Assembly: GCF_019972155.1 (NCBI RefSeq)
Contig: NZ_BOVL01000019.1
Span: 543,714 to 607,713, forward strand
Origin: Bradyrhizobium sp. RD5-C2
GTDB taxonomy: Bacteria; Pseudomonadota; Alphaproteobacteria; Rhizobiales; Xanthobacteraceae
DNA length: 64,000 bases
Reading direction: 5' to 3'
A model generated the notes under the pieces. That model made no database searches, was not told the origin of the DNA, and saw only the letters and a program-made list of their open reading frames with translations. Positions 27,884-38,812 of this stretch are shown here, in pieces. The translations under genes were made by a program, and so were the position numbers. Positions within the stretch are counted from its first letter, which is position 1, and every line of letters starts with the position of its first letter.

Positions 27884-28750
27884 ATGACGACCCGAACTGC
27901 CACCCTTGTCGGATTGACCGCCATCCTGATGTGGTCGCTGCTGTCGGTCATGACGGTCGCGACCGGGGCGATCCCGGCGTTTCAGCTCGCCGCGATGACG
28001 TTTGCGATCGGCGCCGCGGTTGCGTTCGCAAGCTTCCTGTTCCGCCCCGCGGCGTTCGGCGCATTGAAGCAGTCGCCGGTTGCCTGGCTCGTCGGCGTCG
28101 GTGGCCTGTTCGGTTATCACGCGCTGTATTTCCTGGCCCTGCGCTTCGCGCCGCCGGCCGAAGCCGGCCTGCTCAACTATCTCTGGCCGCTGTTGATCGT
28201 GCTGTTCTCGTCGCTGTTGCCGGGCGAGCGGCTGGCGATCCATCACATCATCGGCGCGCTGCTTGGCCTTGCCGGCACCGTGTTATTGTTCGCCGGCAAC
28301 ACCGGCGCCTTCACAAGAGCGCAGATTCCAGGCTTCGCGGCGGCCTTCGTCGCGGCGTTCGTCTGGGCCGCCTATTCGGTGATGTCGCGCCGGCTCAAGG
28401 CGGTGCCGACAGATGCGGTGGCGGGCTTCTGCCTGGCCACCGCCGTGCTTGCCGCGCTGGTGCACATGCTGGTCGAAACCACGGTGTGGCCCGCGACACC
28501 GCTGCAATGGCTCGCGGTGATCGCGCTCGGCATCGGCCCGGTGGGCGCTGCGTTCTTTGCCTGGGACATCGGCATGAAGCGCGGCGACATCCGCGTGCTC
28601 GGCGCCGCATCCTACGCCACGCCGCTGCTCTCGACCGCGTTCCTGATCGCCGCGGGTTTTGCCAAGCCCAGCGCCAACATCGCCATCGCCGCGATCCTGA
28701 TCGCCGGCGGTGGGCTGATCGCGGCGAAGGATATGGTGTTGAAGCGATGA
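27884..28750 (+). CDS. DMT-superfamily (EamA) transporter, YddG-like
   Basis: This 288-residue protein has ten membrane helices in two EamA repeats. Features resembling YddG-type amino acid exporters are LFGYHALYFLALRFAPPAEA and LLNYLWPLLIVLFSSLLPGE. Its likely role is export of an aromatic or other amino acid, inferred only from this likeness. The start has no strong Shine-Dalgarno sequence. Confidence 0.88.
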   Translation: MTTRTATLVGLTAILMWSLLSVMTVATGAIPAFQLAAMTFAIGAAVAFASFLFRPAAFGALKQSPVAWLVGVGGLFGYHALYFLALRFAPPAEAGLLNYLWPLLIVLFSSLLPGERLAIHHIIGALLGLAGTVLLFAGNTGAFTRAQIPGFAAAFVAAFVWAAYSVMSRRLKAVPTDAVAGFCLATAVLAALVHMLVETTVWPATPLQWLAVIALGIGPVGAAFFAWDIGMKRGDIRVLGAASYATPLLSTAFLIAAGFAKPSANIAIAAILIAGGGLIAAKDMVLKR

Positions 28751-28763
28751 CATCCTATCCGTC

Positions 28764-28799
28764 GTCATTCCGGGCGCGCTACGCGCGCCCTGGAATGAC
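28764..28799. repeat. Palindromic hairpin (GTCATTCCGG family) between convergent genes
   Basis: GTCATTCCGGGCGCGC pairs with GCGCGCCCTGGAATGAC. The arms match those of the larger element at 43717-43824. Placed between two convergent stops, it may also serve as a bidirectional terminator. Confidence 0.7.
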
Positions 28800-28802
28800 A
28801 AA

Positions 28803-29234
28803 TTAGGCCGGCTCCCAGCCCTTCGGCGCCAGCTCGAACTTCGCGAACTCGAAGCCCGGCGCGACGGTGCAGCCGACCAGCGTCCAGTCGCCGCTGCTTT
28901 CAGCAGCCTGCCAGGCGGCCGCCGGCACGATCGCCTGGGGCTGCTCGCCATGCGCGACGTCAGGTCCGAGCGTGATGGTATGCTGCGGCGCGCCGTCCTG
29001 CGCAATCTTCAGCGTCAGCGGCGCGCCGGCGTAATAGTGCCACATCTCCACCGCGTCGATGCGGTGCCAGTGCGAGCGCTCGCCGCGCGCGAGCAGGAAA
29101 TAGATCGCGGTCGAATGCGCGCGTCCACCGGCGTCGCAGCGTTGGTCGCGAAATGTTTCGCGATAGTGCCCGCCTTCGGGATGCGGCTTTAGCTCAAGCC
29201 GCGCGATGATGTCGGCAGCCGAGAGGCCGGCCAT
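28803..29234 (-). CDS. DUF985 cupin-family protein
   Basis: This 143-residue single-domain cupin shows LELKPHPEGGHYRETF near the N-terminus, STAIYFLLARGERSHWHRI, EMWHYYAGAPLTL and VAPGFEFAKFEL at the end. These are typical of DUF985; the histidines may bind metal or a sugar-like ligand. The function is unknown. The ATG at 29234 overlaps the gloB stop (TGATG), so it is translationally coupled to gloB; a GTG one codon earlier is also possible. Confidence 0.85.
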   Translation of the reverse strand: MAGLSAADIIARLELKPHPEGGHYRETFRDQRCDAGGRAHSTAIYFLLARGERSHWHRIDAVEMWHYYAGAPLTLKIAQDGAPQHTITLGPDVAHGEQPQAIVPAAAWQAAESSGDWTLVGCTVAPGFEFAKFELAPKGWEPA

Positions 29235-30001
29235 CACGACTTGTTCTTGCGCTCGCGGAGCTCGCCGAACACCAGTGCCGGATCGGCGCCCTTCATGTGC
29301 AGCTTGGCCGCGACAACAGGCTCGTCGGCGCGCAGGAACACGTTGGCCTTCTTCTCGTCGCCCAGCAGCACGGGGATCGTCGGCTTGTTCTCGGCGCGCA
29401 GTTTCGTGACTTCCTCGGCGCGCGCCTGCAGCGCCGGATTGTCGGGCTCGATGGTGAGCGCGAACTTCACGTTCGATGCGGTGTATTCATGGCCGCAATA
29501 CAGACGGAAATCGTCCGGCAGCGAACGCAGCTTCAGCAGCGAATCCCACATCATGGGATAGGTGCCTTCGAACACCCGGCCGCATCCGATCGAGAACAGC
29601 GTGTCGGCGGCGAACACCGCCTTCTCGCCGTCGAACACATAGGAGATGTGGTCGAGCGTATGGCCGGGAGTTTCAACCACACGGGCCAAGAGGCTGCCGA
29701 CCTTGATGACGTCGGCATTGGCGGCGCGCAGATCGACATTGGCGATCTTGGCCGACTGGTCGTGCGGCGCGACGACGCGGCAGCCGTATTTCTGCTTCAG
29801 CTCGGCGACGCCGCCGACATGGTCGCCATGGTGATGGGTGATCAGGATGTCGGTCAGTGTCCAGCCTTCGCGCTCCAGCGCCTTGATGATCGGGCCGGCT
29901 TCCGGCGCGTCGATCGATGCCGTCGCCTTGGTGGCCGGATCGTGGATCAGGTATCCGAAATTGTCGGTGAGGCAGCTGAAGGTGCGAATTTCGGCGGTCA
30001 T
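29234..30001 (-). CDS. gloB: Hydroxyacylglutathione hydrolase (glyoxalase II)
   Basis: This 255-residue metallo-beta-lactamase-fold enzyme hydrolyses S-lactoylglutathione to lactate and glutathione in methylglyoxal detoxification. The dinuclear metal site begins with THHHGDHVGG (H56, H58, D60, H61); later ligands lie in VVETPGHTLDHISY and LYCGHEYTASN, the latter also a glyoxalase II signature. The ATG at 30001 is preceded by GGAG and gives the family's normal length; the frame is open ten codons further. Confidence 0.95.
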   Translation of the reverse strand: MTAEIRTFSCLTDNFGYLIHDPATKATASIDAPEAGPIIKALEREGWTLTDILITHHHGDHVGGVAELKQKYGCRVVAPHDQSAKIANVDLRAANADVIKVGSLLARVVETPGHTLDHISYVFDGEKAVFAADTLFSIGCGRVFEGTYPMMWDSLLKLRSLPDDFRLYCGHEYTASNVKFALTIEPDNPALQARAEEVTKLRAENKPTIPVLLGDEKKANVFLRADEPVVAAKLHMKGADPALVFGELRERKNKS

Positions 30002-30034
30002 GATATCTCCACGAACAAACGGGACGGACACGTC

Positions 30035-30085
30035 AGAGCATGATCTTTTCGAACAACCGGTGTCGCCGCTTCCGGATCATGCTCT
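30035..30085. repeat. Short palindromic repeat (AGAGCATGATC ends)
   Basis: Perfectly inverted 11-bp ends AGAGCATGATC and GATCATGCTCT flank a centre containing GAACAACCGGTGTCGCC, with TTCCGGATCATGCTC on the right. It belongs with the elements at 16910 and 39916. Confidence 0.75.
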
Positions 30086-30184
30086 TACCGCGCCCAATAT
30101 AGGGGTGAAATATGGCGTTAACGCTCCGGCGGCAACGCAAATTTCGGCGCTCCCCGGCTGCAAGGGGCATGTTAGGCTGGGACC

Positions 30185-30934
30185 ATGGACGTCATCGACC
30201 TCCGCGACTTCTATTCGCAGCGCCTCGGCATCGTGGCGCGGCAGCTGATCAACCGCGGCATCCGTGCGCGGTGGCCGAACGCGGAAGGCCAGCGCGTGCT
30301 CGGGCTCGGCTATCCGACACCCTATCTCGGTCTGTTCCGTGATACCTCCGAGCGCTGCATCGCCTTCATGCCGGCGGCCCAGGGCGTGCTGAAATGGCCG
30401 ACCGGCCGGCCGGCGCTGGCGACCCTGATCGACGAATTCTCGATGCCGCTGCCGGATGCCGCGGTCGACCGCGTGCTGCTGGTGCATGCGTTGGAGATGT
30501 CTGACGATCCGGAGCGGCTGCTGCGCGAGGTATGGCGGGTGCTGTCGCCGTCGGGGCGGCTGATCGCGATCATCCCGAACAGGCGCGGCGTCTGGACACG
30601 CACCGATGCCACGCCGTTCGGCCACGGCCGTCCCTATTCGCGGGCGCAGATCACCCAGCTGTTGCGGCAGACCTGGTTCACGCCGGCGTCATGGGGCGAA
30701 GCGCTGTTCATGCCGCCGGTGCAGGGCAGCTGGTTCTTGCGCTCGGCGATGGCGTGGGAGCGTCTCGGCGCAGCGCTGTCGATGCCGTTCGCCGGCGTGC
30801 ATATCGTGGAAGCGAGCAAGCAGGTCTATCGCGCGATCCCGGCGCGCCGCGAACGCACGCAGCTGATCCCGTCATTGCGCCCGGTGCTGGTGCCGTCCTC
30901 GACGGCGACGCGCAAATCCAGTCACGCGGAATGA
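30185..30934 (+). CDS. Class I SAM-dependent methyltransferase
   Basis: This 249-residue methyltransferase-fold protein shows VLGLGYPTPYL in place of the usual glycine-rich SAM loop, then LPDAAVDRVLLVHALE, and LREVWRVLSPSGRLIAIIPN (post-motif region). The glycine loop is weaker than normal (LGLGYPTPY), so SAM binding is likely but not certain. The substrate is unknown. It is divergent from gloB across a repeat. Confidence 0.8.
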   Translation: MDVIDLRDFYSQRLGIVARQLINRGIRARWPNAEGQRVLGLGYPTPYLGLFRDTSERCIAFMPAAQGVLKWPTGRPALATLIDEFSMPLPDAAVDRVLLVHALEMSDDPERLLREVWRVLSPSGRLIAIIPNRRGVWTRTDATPFGHGRPYSRAQITQLLRQTWFTPASWGEALFMPPVQGSWFLRSAMAWERLGAALSMPFAGVHIVEASKQVYRAIPARRERTQLIPSLRPVLVPSSTATRKSSHAE

Positions 30935-30981
30935 TGAAGACGCACCCTCCCCTGGAGAGGGAGGGTGGCCGCACAGTTGCG

Positions 30982-31764
30982 TTACTCGTTGCCCGGATTG
31001 AAGTCGTCGCTCGGCGCCGGCTGCGCCGCGATGTCCGAGCGCGGGCCGTGCGGACGGCGGCGGCGGCGCGGAAAGCGCTCGCTGCGTTCGCCGCGTTCTG
31101 CGCCGCCATTGTTGGCTTCATAGGTGCCGCCGTTGACCTGCGGCTGCGCGCCGCCGGTGATGAACGAGGGCAGGCGATCGACCCCGCCGGCATCGGCCAG
31201 CACCGGCTGCGGCTGGATTTGCGGTTGCGGCTGATACTGCGGCTGCGGACGATGCTCGCGTTCGCGGTGCTCACGCGGCTGCTGCTCGCGCGGCTGCTGG
31301 TCACGCTCGCGATGCTCGCGCGGTTGCTGCTGGTAGGGCTGCTGGCCGTTGTCGCGCACGAAGGGCTGTTGCTGCTGCGGCACGAAGCCCGGCTCCTGGC
31401 CGAAGCTCGAATAGCCGTCGCTGTCGTCGTCGCCGTCTTCGGTCTGCGTCACCTCGGCGTCGGGGCGCGGCTGCTGCTGATTCTGCCGGAACTGCTCCTG
31501 CGCGGTCGCGATGATCCGGTAGTAGTGCTCGGCGTGCTGGTAGTAGTTTTCGGCTGCCACTGGATCGCCGGAGGAGCGTGCATCCCGCGCAAGCTGGACG
31601 TATTTCTCGGCCACGTGGGAGGCCGTGCCGCGGATCTTGATGTCGGGTCCGTTTGATTCGTACACCCGTGTCAGGGGATTCTGGCCGCGCCGGTTATTAT
31701 TATTGTTGTTGTTATTGTTGTTGTTCCGGTTGCGCATCCGCTTGTTGTTCTGACCGTTTCTCAT
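30982..31764 (-). CDS. DUF4167 protein with poly-asparagine N-terminus
   Basis: This 260-residue alphaproteobacterial protein has the DUF4167 core at about 26-95 (NPLTRVYESNGPDIKIRGTA, then HVAEKYVQLARDA and YYQHAEHYYRII). The N-terminus is basic and contains a run of eleven asparagines encoded by repeated AAT/AAC codons. The C-terminal half is low complexity, rich in Q, R, E and H, ending in an arginine-rich patch. The family is often encoded beside prfA and prmC and may bind RNA or the ribosome; that role is inference. AAGG precedes the ATG. Confidence 0.88.
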   Translation of the reverse strand: MRNGQNNKRMRNRNNNNNNNNNNNRRGQNPLTRVYESNGPDIKIRGTASHVAEKYVQLARDARSSGDPVAAENYYQHAEHYYRIIATAQEQFRQNQQQPRPDAEVTQTEDGDDDSDGYSSFGQEPGFVPQQQQPFVRDNGQQPYQQQPREHRERDQQPREQQPREHREREHRPQPQYQPQPQIQPQPVLADAGGVDRLPSFITGGAQPQVNGGTYEANNGGAERGERSERFPRRRRRPHGPRSDIAAQPAPSDDFNPGNE

Positions 31765-32240
31765 CTGTCGCCTTTTATTCCAGCCCTGAAGTTATTGCAG
31801 TCCGGTGTTGAAGCTATTGCAGTCCAGCGTTCGATTCGGCGCGCGCCAAGGCACACGGAATCGCACTGCCGTTCGAAGTGGTTTCGATGTTGCCGACCAT
31901 CACGTTCAGCAAAGTCGCGTTCAGCAAAGACGCGTTCCCCAACCGCCGCCGGCCAAACGCGCCAGCGACCAAATCATTCCGCCCGTTGAGACAGGCCCAG
32001 CTCTCGTGCGTAAGTCTTCAAGCGCAATAACAGGCTTTCGTTCGCTTGGCGGTCGAGAGCGGCACAGCTTCGGCTATTGCGCTCAATGAGACCTGCGTTC
32101 CTGGAACCTTTCGATCGGCGGGCTCTGCTGAGCCCTGGTCATCACCCGTAACGGTTACGGGGCCAGCACCGATGTTGTGGCCGGAACGTAGTCGTTCCCG
32201 GGGGATATTCCAAGAGGTTTTTTTTCGTTCCAATAGGACT
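31765..32240. other. 476-nt structured spacer between prmC and DUF4167
   Basis: No convincing gene is seen. Tandem repeats occur at the DUF4167 end: TGAAG(T/C)TATTGCAGTCC twice near 31786-31825 and GTTCAGCAAAG twice near 31904-31930. Inverted repeats crowd 32021-32198: AGCGCAATA (32021-32029) with TATTGCGCT (32075-32083), GTTCC-T-GGAAC (32097-32107), GGGCTC-TGCT-GAGCCC (32120-32135), CCCGTAAC-G-GTTACGGG (32145-32161) and GGAACG-TAGT-CGTTCC (32183-32198). A run of eight T lies at 32218-32225 on the plus strand. It may be a long leader or a separate RNA. Confidence 0.5.
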
Positions 32241-33128
32241 TTATCGGGGCACCCGGCGGGCGGAAACCGCCCTCGGGATGCCCCCGAGATCGGCTTTCGG
32301 TGGTCCCGTTGGGGATAACCCCGAAGCCGTCATCAGCGCTTCAACGTCGCCGCTCTGGCCCAGTCCGACTTCCACAACCAGAAATCCACCTGAGGTCAAA
32401 AGACCCGCAGATTGCGAAATCAGGGCGCGGTAGGCGTCGAGCCCGTCGGCCCCGCCGTCGAGCGCCGCGCGCGGATCATGCGCGCGCACCTCGATGTCGA
32501 GGCCGGCGATGTCGGCCGAGGGGATGTAGGGTGGATTGGACACGATCAGGTCGAACGCGCCGGTCAGCGCGATGCCATAGTCGCACGCGATCCATGTCGC
32601 GCGCTGGCCGAGCCCGAGCTCGGCCGCGTTCCGGCTTGCCGTGTGCAGCGCCTCCGCCGAGATGTCGGTGGCGAAGCCATGCGCCTGGGGCAGTTCCGAG
32701 AGCAGCGCCAGCAGGATCGCGCCGGAGCCGGTCCCGAGATCGGCGATCCGCAACGCGCGGGCGGCCGCACCGTCGGCCCGCAGCAGTTCGAGTGCGCGCT
32801 CGACCACGGTCTCGGTGTCGGGGCGCGGCACCAGCGTCGCAGCCGTCAGATGCAGGGGCAGTCCCCAAAACTCCTTGATGCCGAGAATGCGCGCGACCGG
32901 TTCGCCGGCGAGGCGGCGCCGCGCCAGGTCTTCGAGGCGATCCGCTTCGTGCTTCGTCACGATGCGCATGGCACCGGTCACCATGCCGGTCAGATCGAGC
33001 CCCAGCGCGGCACCGGTCAATAGCCGCGCGTCGAGCTCGGCGGCGTCGTGGCCTGCCGCCTTGAGGCGCGCGGCGAGTGTGCGCCGTGCACCTTCGACGG
33101 TCTGGCCATTTTCAGCTGATGCGCTCAT
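32241..33128 (-). CDS. prmC: Release factor glutamine methyltransferase
   Basis: PrmC (HemK) N5-methylates the glutamine of the GGQ motif in release factors 1 and 2. The 295-residue protein has the SAM loop ADLGTGSGAI (129-138) and the substrate-glutamine motif NPPY (198-201, within SNPPYIPSADI). The N-terminal helical domain covers about residues 1-80. Its partner prfA lies about 7 kb away on the same strand instead of adjacent. No strong Shine-Dalgarno sequence precedes the ATG. Confidence 0.95.
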   Translation of the reverse strand: MSASAENGQTVEGARRTLAARLKAAGHDAAELDARLLTGAALGLDLTGMVTGAMRIVTKHEADRLEDLARRRLAGEPVARILGIKEFWGLPLHLTAATLVPRPDTETVVERALELLRADGAAARALRIADLGTGSGAILLALLSELPQAHGFATDISAEALHTASRNAAELGLGQRATWIACDYGIALTGAFDLIVSNPPYIPSADIAGLDIEVRAHDPRAALDGGADGLDAYRALISQSAGLLTSGGFLVVEVGLGQSGDVEALMTASGLSPTGPPKADLGGIPRAVSARRVPR

Positions 33129-33233
33129 CGCGCGTTGTTAGCCGATGGTCGATGCGGCGTCGATATCGCTTGCGCCCTCGGCGGCCGGCGCGCACGGTCG
33201 AAGCCGCAGATTATCGATCCGGAACGCGCGACC

Positions 33234-33659
33234 ATGACGGGCTACGACGACCAGAACATCTTCGCCAGGATCCTGCGCGGCGAGGTGCCGAGCTTCAAGG
33301 TTTATGAGACCGACCGGACCTTTGCGTTCCTCGACATCATGCCGCGCTCGCCGGGGCACACGCTGGTGATTCCGAAGGCGCCCGCGCGCGGCATCCTCGA
33401 CATCGCCGAGGAAGACCTTGCCGCGGTGGCGCGGACGGCCAAGCGCATCGCGATCGCTGCGATGAAGGCGTTCTCCGCCGACGGCATCATCATCCAGCAG
33501 TTCAGCGAGCCCGCCAGCGGTCAGGTGGTGTTTCACCTGCACATGCATGTGATGCCGGTGAAGGCCGGCGTCGCGCTGCTGCCGGCGCAGACCCGCAAGG
33601 AGGACATGGATGTGCTCGCCGATCACGCCAGGCGCATGATCGCGGCGCTGGCAGGCTGA
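33234..33659 (+). CDS. HIT-family (histidine triad) protein
   Basis: This 141-residue nucleotide-binding hydrolase-like protein has the triad HLHMH at 101-105, with H103 the expected nucleophile. Other family marks are NIFARILRGEVPSFKVYE and HTLVIPKAPARGILD. Members hydrolyse AMP-lysine or similar adenylates. ATG 33234 is the usual start for Hint-like proteins; the frame is open 33 codons upstream. It is divergent from prmC and convergent with livF. Confidence 0.92.
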   Translation: MTGYDDQNIFARILRGEVPSFKVYETDRTFAFLDIMPRSPGHTLVIPKAPARGILDIAEEDLAAVARTAKRIAIAAMKAFSADGIIIQQFSEPASGQVVFHLHMHVMPVKAGVALLPAQTRKEDMDVLADHARRMIAALAG

Positions 33660-33668
33660 ATTGCGCGG

Positions 33669-36220
<2,552 letters not shown>

Positions 36221-36233
36221 TGATTATCCGTCG

Positions 36234-37109
36234 TCATTCGCGGCCCTGCGTGCCGAGCAGGCCGTGCGGTCGGAGCACGAGCACGAGCGTCATCGCCGCA
36301 AACAGCATGACGTAGGCGTAACCGGGGTTGAACATCGAGGTGACGCTGATGATCTCGCCGGCGATCAGTCCGCCGAGGATCGCGCCTGGAAACGAGCCGA
36401 CGCCGCCGATCACCACCACCACGAAAGTCTCCACCAGAATGTCGTCGCCGACACCCGGGGTCAGCGACACCACCGGCGCATTGATGATGCCGGCGAAGCC
36501 CGCGGCCATCGCGCCGATGCCGAACACGATCATGAAGACGCGGTAGACGTTGATGCCGAGCGAATCGACCATCACCGAATCCTCGATGCCGGCGCGCACG
36601 ATCATCCCGAGCCGCGTGCGGTAGAGGATCAGGAACAATGCGCCGAGCGCGACCGCGACGATGCCGACCACGGCGAGCCGGTAGGTCGGATAGAACAGGA
36701 AGCCGAGCGAGGTGATGCCCTGCAGCAGCGCCGGCGGCGGTACCACCTGCGACTGGCTGGTGAAGATCAGCCGCACGATCTCGACGAAGCAGATGCCGAG
36801 CCCGAACGTGACCAGGAGTTGGTCCTCATGCGGGCGATGGTAGAAGTGACGGATGATGATCCGCTCCATCGCAACCCCGAGCAGCATCACGAACAGCGAT
36901 CCGGCGATGACCGCGAGAATGAACGATCCGGTGTAGGAATAGGCCACATATCCGGCGTAGCCGCCGATCATGAACATGGCGCCGTGGGCGAGGTTAAGCA
37001 CCCCGAGCGTGCCGTAGATGATCGTCAGCCCGGAGCTGATCAGCGCGAGCAGCGCGCCGAGCGCCAGCCCGTTGAAAAGTTGTGAGACGAAATTTGGCCA
37101 GTTGATCAT
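36234..37109 (-). CDS. livH: Branched-chain amino acid-type ABC transporter permease, LivH
   Basis: This 291-residue inner-membrane permease shows LivH hallmarks LNLAHGAMFMIGGYAGYVAY near the N-terminus and VVVIGGVGSFPGAILGGLIAGE near residue 235. About eight helices are expected. ATG 37109 (MINWPNF) is the usual start of the family; a longer frame begins 16 codons earlier. It lies 13 bases upstream of the fused livMG gene. Confidence 0.94.
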   Translation of the reverse strand: MINWPNFVSQLFNGLALGALLALISSGLTIIYGTLGVLNLAHGAMFMIGGYAGYVAYSYTGSFILAVIAGSLFVMLLGVAMERIIIRHFYHRPHEDQLLVTFGLGICFVEIVRLIFTSQSQVVPPPALLQGITSLGFLFYPTYRLAVVGIVAVALGALFLILYRTRLGMIVRAGIEDSVMVDSLGINVYRVFMIVFGIGAMAAGFAGIINAPVVSLTPGVGDDILVETFVVVVIGGVGSFPGAILGGLIAGEIISVTSMFNPGYAYVMLFAAMTLVLVLRPHGLLGTQGRE

Positions 37110-37212
37110 GGCGTGCGTTCGGTTGGCCCGGTCAATGAAGGATGCGTTCCGACACAAAGCGGCGCCGCGGGTCGGGTCGCCCCGCCCACGGCGCCGAGTC
37201 TTCCCACGTTAA

Positions 37213-38568
37213 TCAGGTGTAGTCGCCGAGATGGCAGCCGAACGCATCCGGCTTCTGCATCAGACCGTCGCCGGGGACGATCTCGACCACCTCGTAATAG
37301 TCCTCCTTGTTCTTCATCTCCTTTTCCATCTTGCCGCGGACGATGATGACAGGGCGGACGCATTGGTGATCCTCGGGGCGATAATGCACGTCGCCGACCA
37401 GCGAGGGGATGGTCTCGCCCTTCTCGTAGGCCTTGATGACGTCGGGCGGATAGAAGCTGCCGGCTTCTTCGACCATGCGGGCCCAGTGCGCGAAGCTGAC
37501 ATAGGCGTTCTCGGCGCCCCATTCGGGCTTGTAACCGAACCTCTTCTCGAAGGTTTCGTTGAACATCTTGGCCAGGGGATACTTGTCCTCGATGGTCCAC
37601 CAGTAGTCGGTCGCGGCGTAGACGCCCTGCATCAGGCCGCCGGTCTCGCGCGCGATGAACGGCACCTGGTAGGGCACCACGAGCTTCATCTTGTCGAGCA
37701 CGCCGAACTGCTTGGCCTGCTGCGTCGACAGCACGGCGTCGTGACCCCAGTTGACGTTGATCAGCACGTCGGCGCCGGAATTCGCGACATTGAGCAGGTA
37801 CGACGAGTAATCCGGCGCGCCGAGCGGCGACACCTGGTTGGTGACCGTGGTCCAGCCCGCCTGGGCGAGGAAGTCCTGCATCGACTTGGTGACGGTGTGG
37901 CCGTAGGTGTAGTCGGGCGTCAGATACGCGGCCTTCTTGTCCTTGCCGAACTGCTTGATCAGCACCGGCGCGATTGCAGCTGCGGCGGTCTGGCCGAAGA
38001 AGTTCTGGCGGAAGCCGTAACGCACGCAATCCTTGCCGGTGGTGTCGTTGGAGCCGGAGATGCCGCAGACGAAGATCACCTTCTCGCGCTGCGCCAGCTT
38101 GTTCAGCGCGACCGCGACCGCACTCGAGGTGCCGCCGGTGATCATCACCGCCTTGTTCTCCGAGATGAAGCGCTGCTGCGCCTGCACCGCCTCGTTCGGC
38201 TTTGCCGCGGAATCCGCGACGCCGAACTTCAGCTCCTTGCCGAGCACGCCCTTTGAAGTCTTCGGCGAGATCTTCTTGATCAGGTCGTGGCCGCTGTTGA
38301 TGTGCTCGATTGCGAGCTGATAGCCCTTCAGCTCATCCTCACCCTGCACCGCATAGGTGCCGGTGCGCGGCACCGAGATGCCGATGAAGGCCGAGGAGCC
38401 CGACGTGCCGGCGGGAAAGGTGCCGATCGCCGGATGGTCCTCGGCGAATGCCCGGGACGTGATCGAGGCCGGCAGCACGGTGCCGCCGATCAGGCCTGCG
38501 CCGGCCTGCAGCAGGGTGCGACGCGAGACGTTCAATGTGCTGCCCGGGCGAAAATCCTTGGTGCTCAT
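37213..38568 (-). CDS. ABC transporter substrate-binding protein, LivK-like
   Basis: This 451-residue periplasmic receptor has a twin-arginine-like signal SRRTLLQAGAGLIGG (about 15-29) and probable cleavage after SRAFA. The mature part contains FIGISVPRTGTYAVQGEDEL, the ligand-binding start of type I receptors, and VMITGGTSSAVAVALN. It feeds the LivH and LivMG permeases. Length and Tat-type export resemble rhizobial receptors for aromatic or amide ligands rather than classical leucine-binding protein, but the ligand is not determined. Confidence 0.9.
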   Translation of the reverse strand: MSTKDFRPGSTLNVSRRTLLQAGAGLIGGTVLPASITSRAFAEDHPAIGTFPAGTSGSSAFIGISVPRTGTYAVQGEDELKGYQLAIEHINSGHDLIKKISPKTSKGVLGKELKFGVADSAAKPNEAVQAQQRFISENKAVMITGGTSSAVAVALNKLAQREKVIFVCGISGSNDTTGKDCVRYGFRQNFFGQTAAAAIAPVLIKQFGKDKKAAYLTPDYTYGHTVTKSMQDFLAQAGWTTVTNQVSPLGAPDYSSYLLNVANSGADVLINVNWGHDAVLSTQQAKQFGVLDKMKLVVPYQVPFIARETGGLMQGVYAATDYWWTIEDKYPLAKMFNETFEKRFGYKPEWGAENAYVSFAHWARMVEEAGSFYPPDVIKAYEKGETIPSLVGDVHYRPEDHQCVRPVIIVRGKMEKEMKNKEDYYEVVEIVPGDGLMQKPDAFGCHLGDYT

Positions 38569-38728
38569 CGCTCGATATCCTCCGATTAAATTGATTGTTG
38601 GCGCGCATGTTCACTCGTCGCCGGATCGGATCGATCGGCGGCTGGATGCGCCGGCTGCGATGCAGCAGCCTGTCGCAGCTACAATTCCCCACCGGGATAT
38701 TTAGTCAATGTCACCTTTCGTCGAATCA

Positions 38729-38770
38729 TATCGGTCTGCGATAGAATTAATGTCGATCTACGATATATCG
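38729..38770. promoter_or_regulatory. Cluster of ATCG/CGAT dyads upstream of livK and the alpha-CTD-like gene
   Basis: TATCG-N5-CGATA (38729-38743) and the palindrome CGATATATCG (38761-38770) lie in an AT-rich divergent promoter region, with TCGAT (38753-38757) and ATCGA (38767-38771) framing the second. These are candidate operators for one of the two adjacent regulators. Confidence 0.4.
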
Positions 38771-38812
38771 AGGGTTTACCGCCCGGGTGCGGGTCCTGTA
38801 AGTGAGGGGGCG

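Noticed and set aside
32018..32233. A 71-codon minus-strand frame in the spacer between prmC and DUF4167.
   Set aside because: It has no ribosome-binding site, no recognisable domain, and coincides with a series of inverted repeats better explained as RNA or DNA structure.
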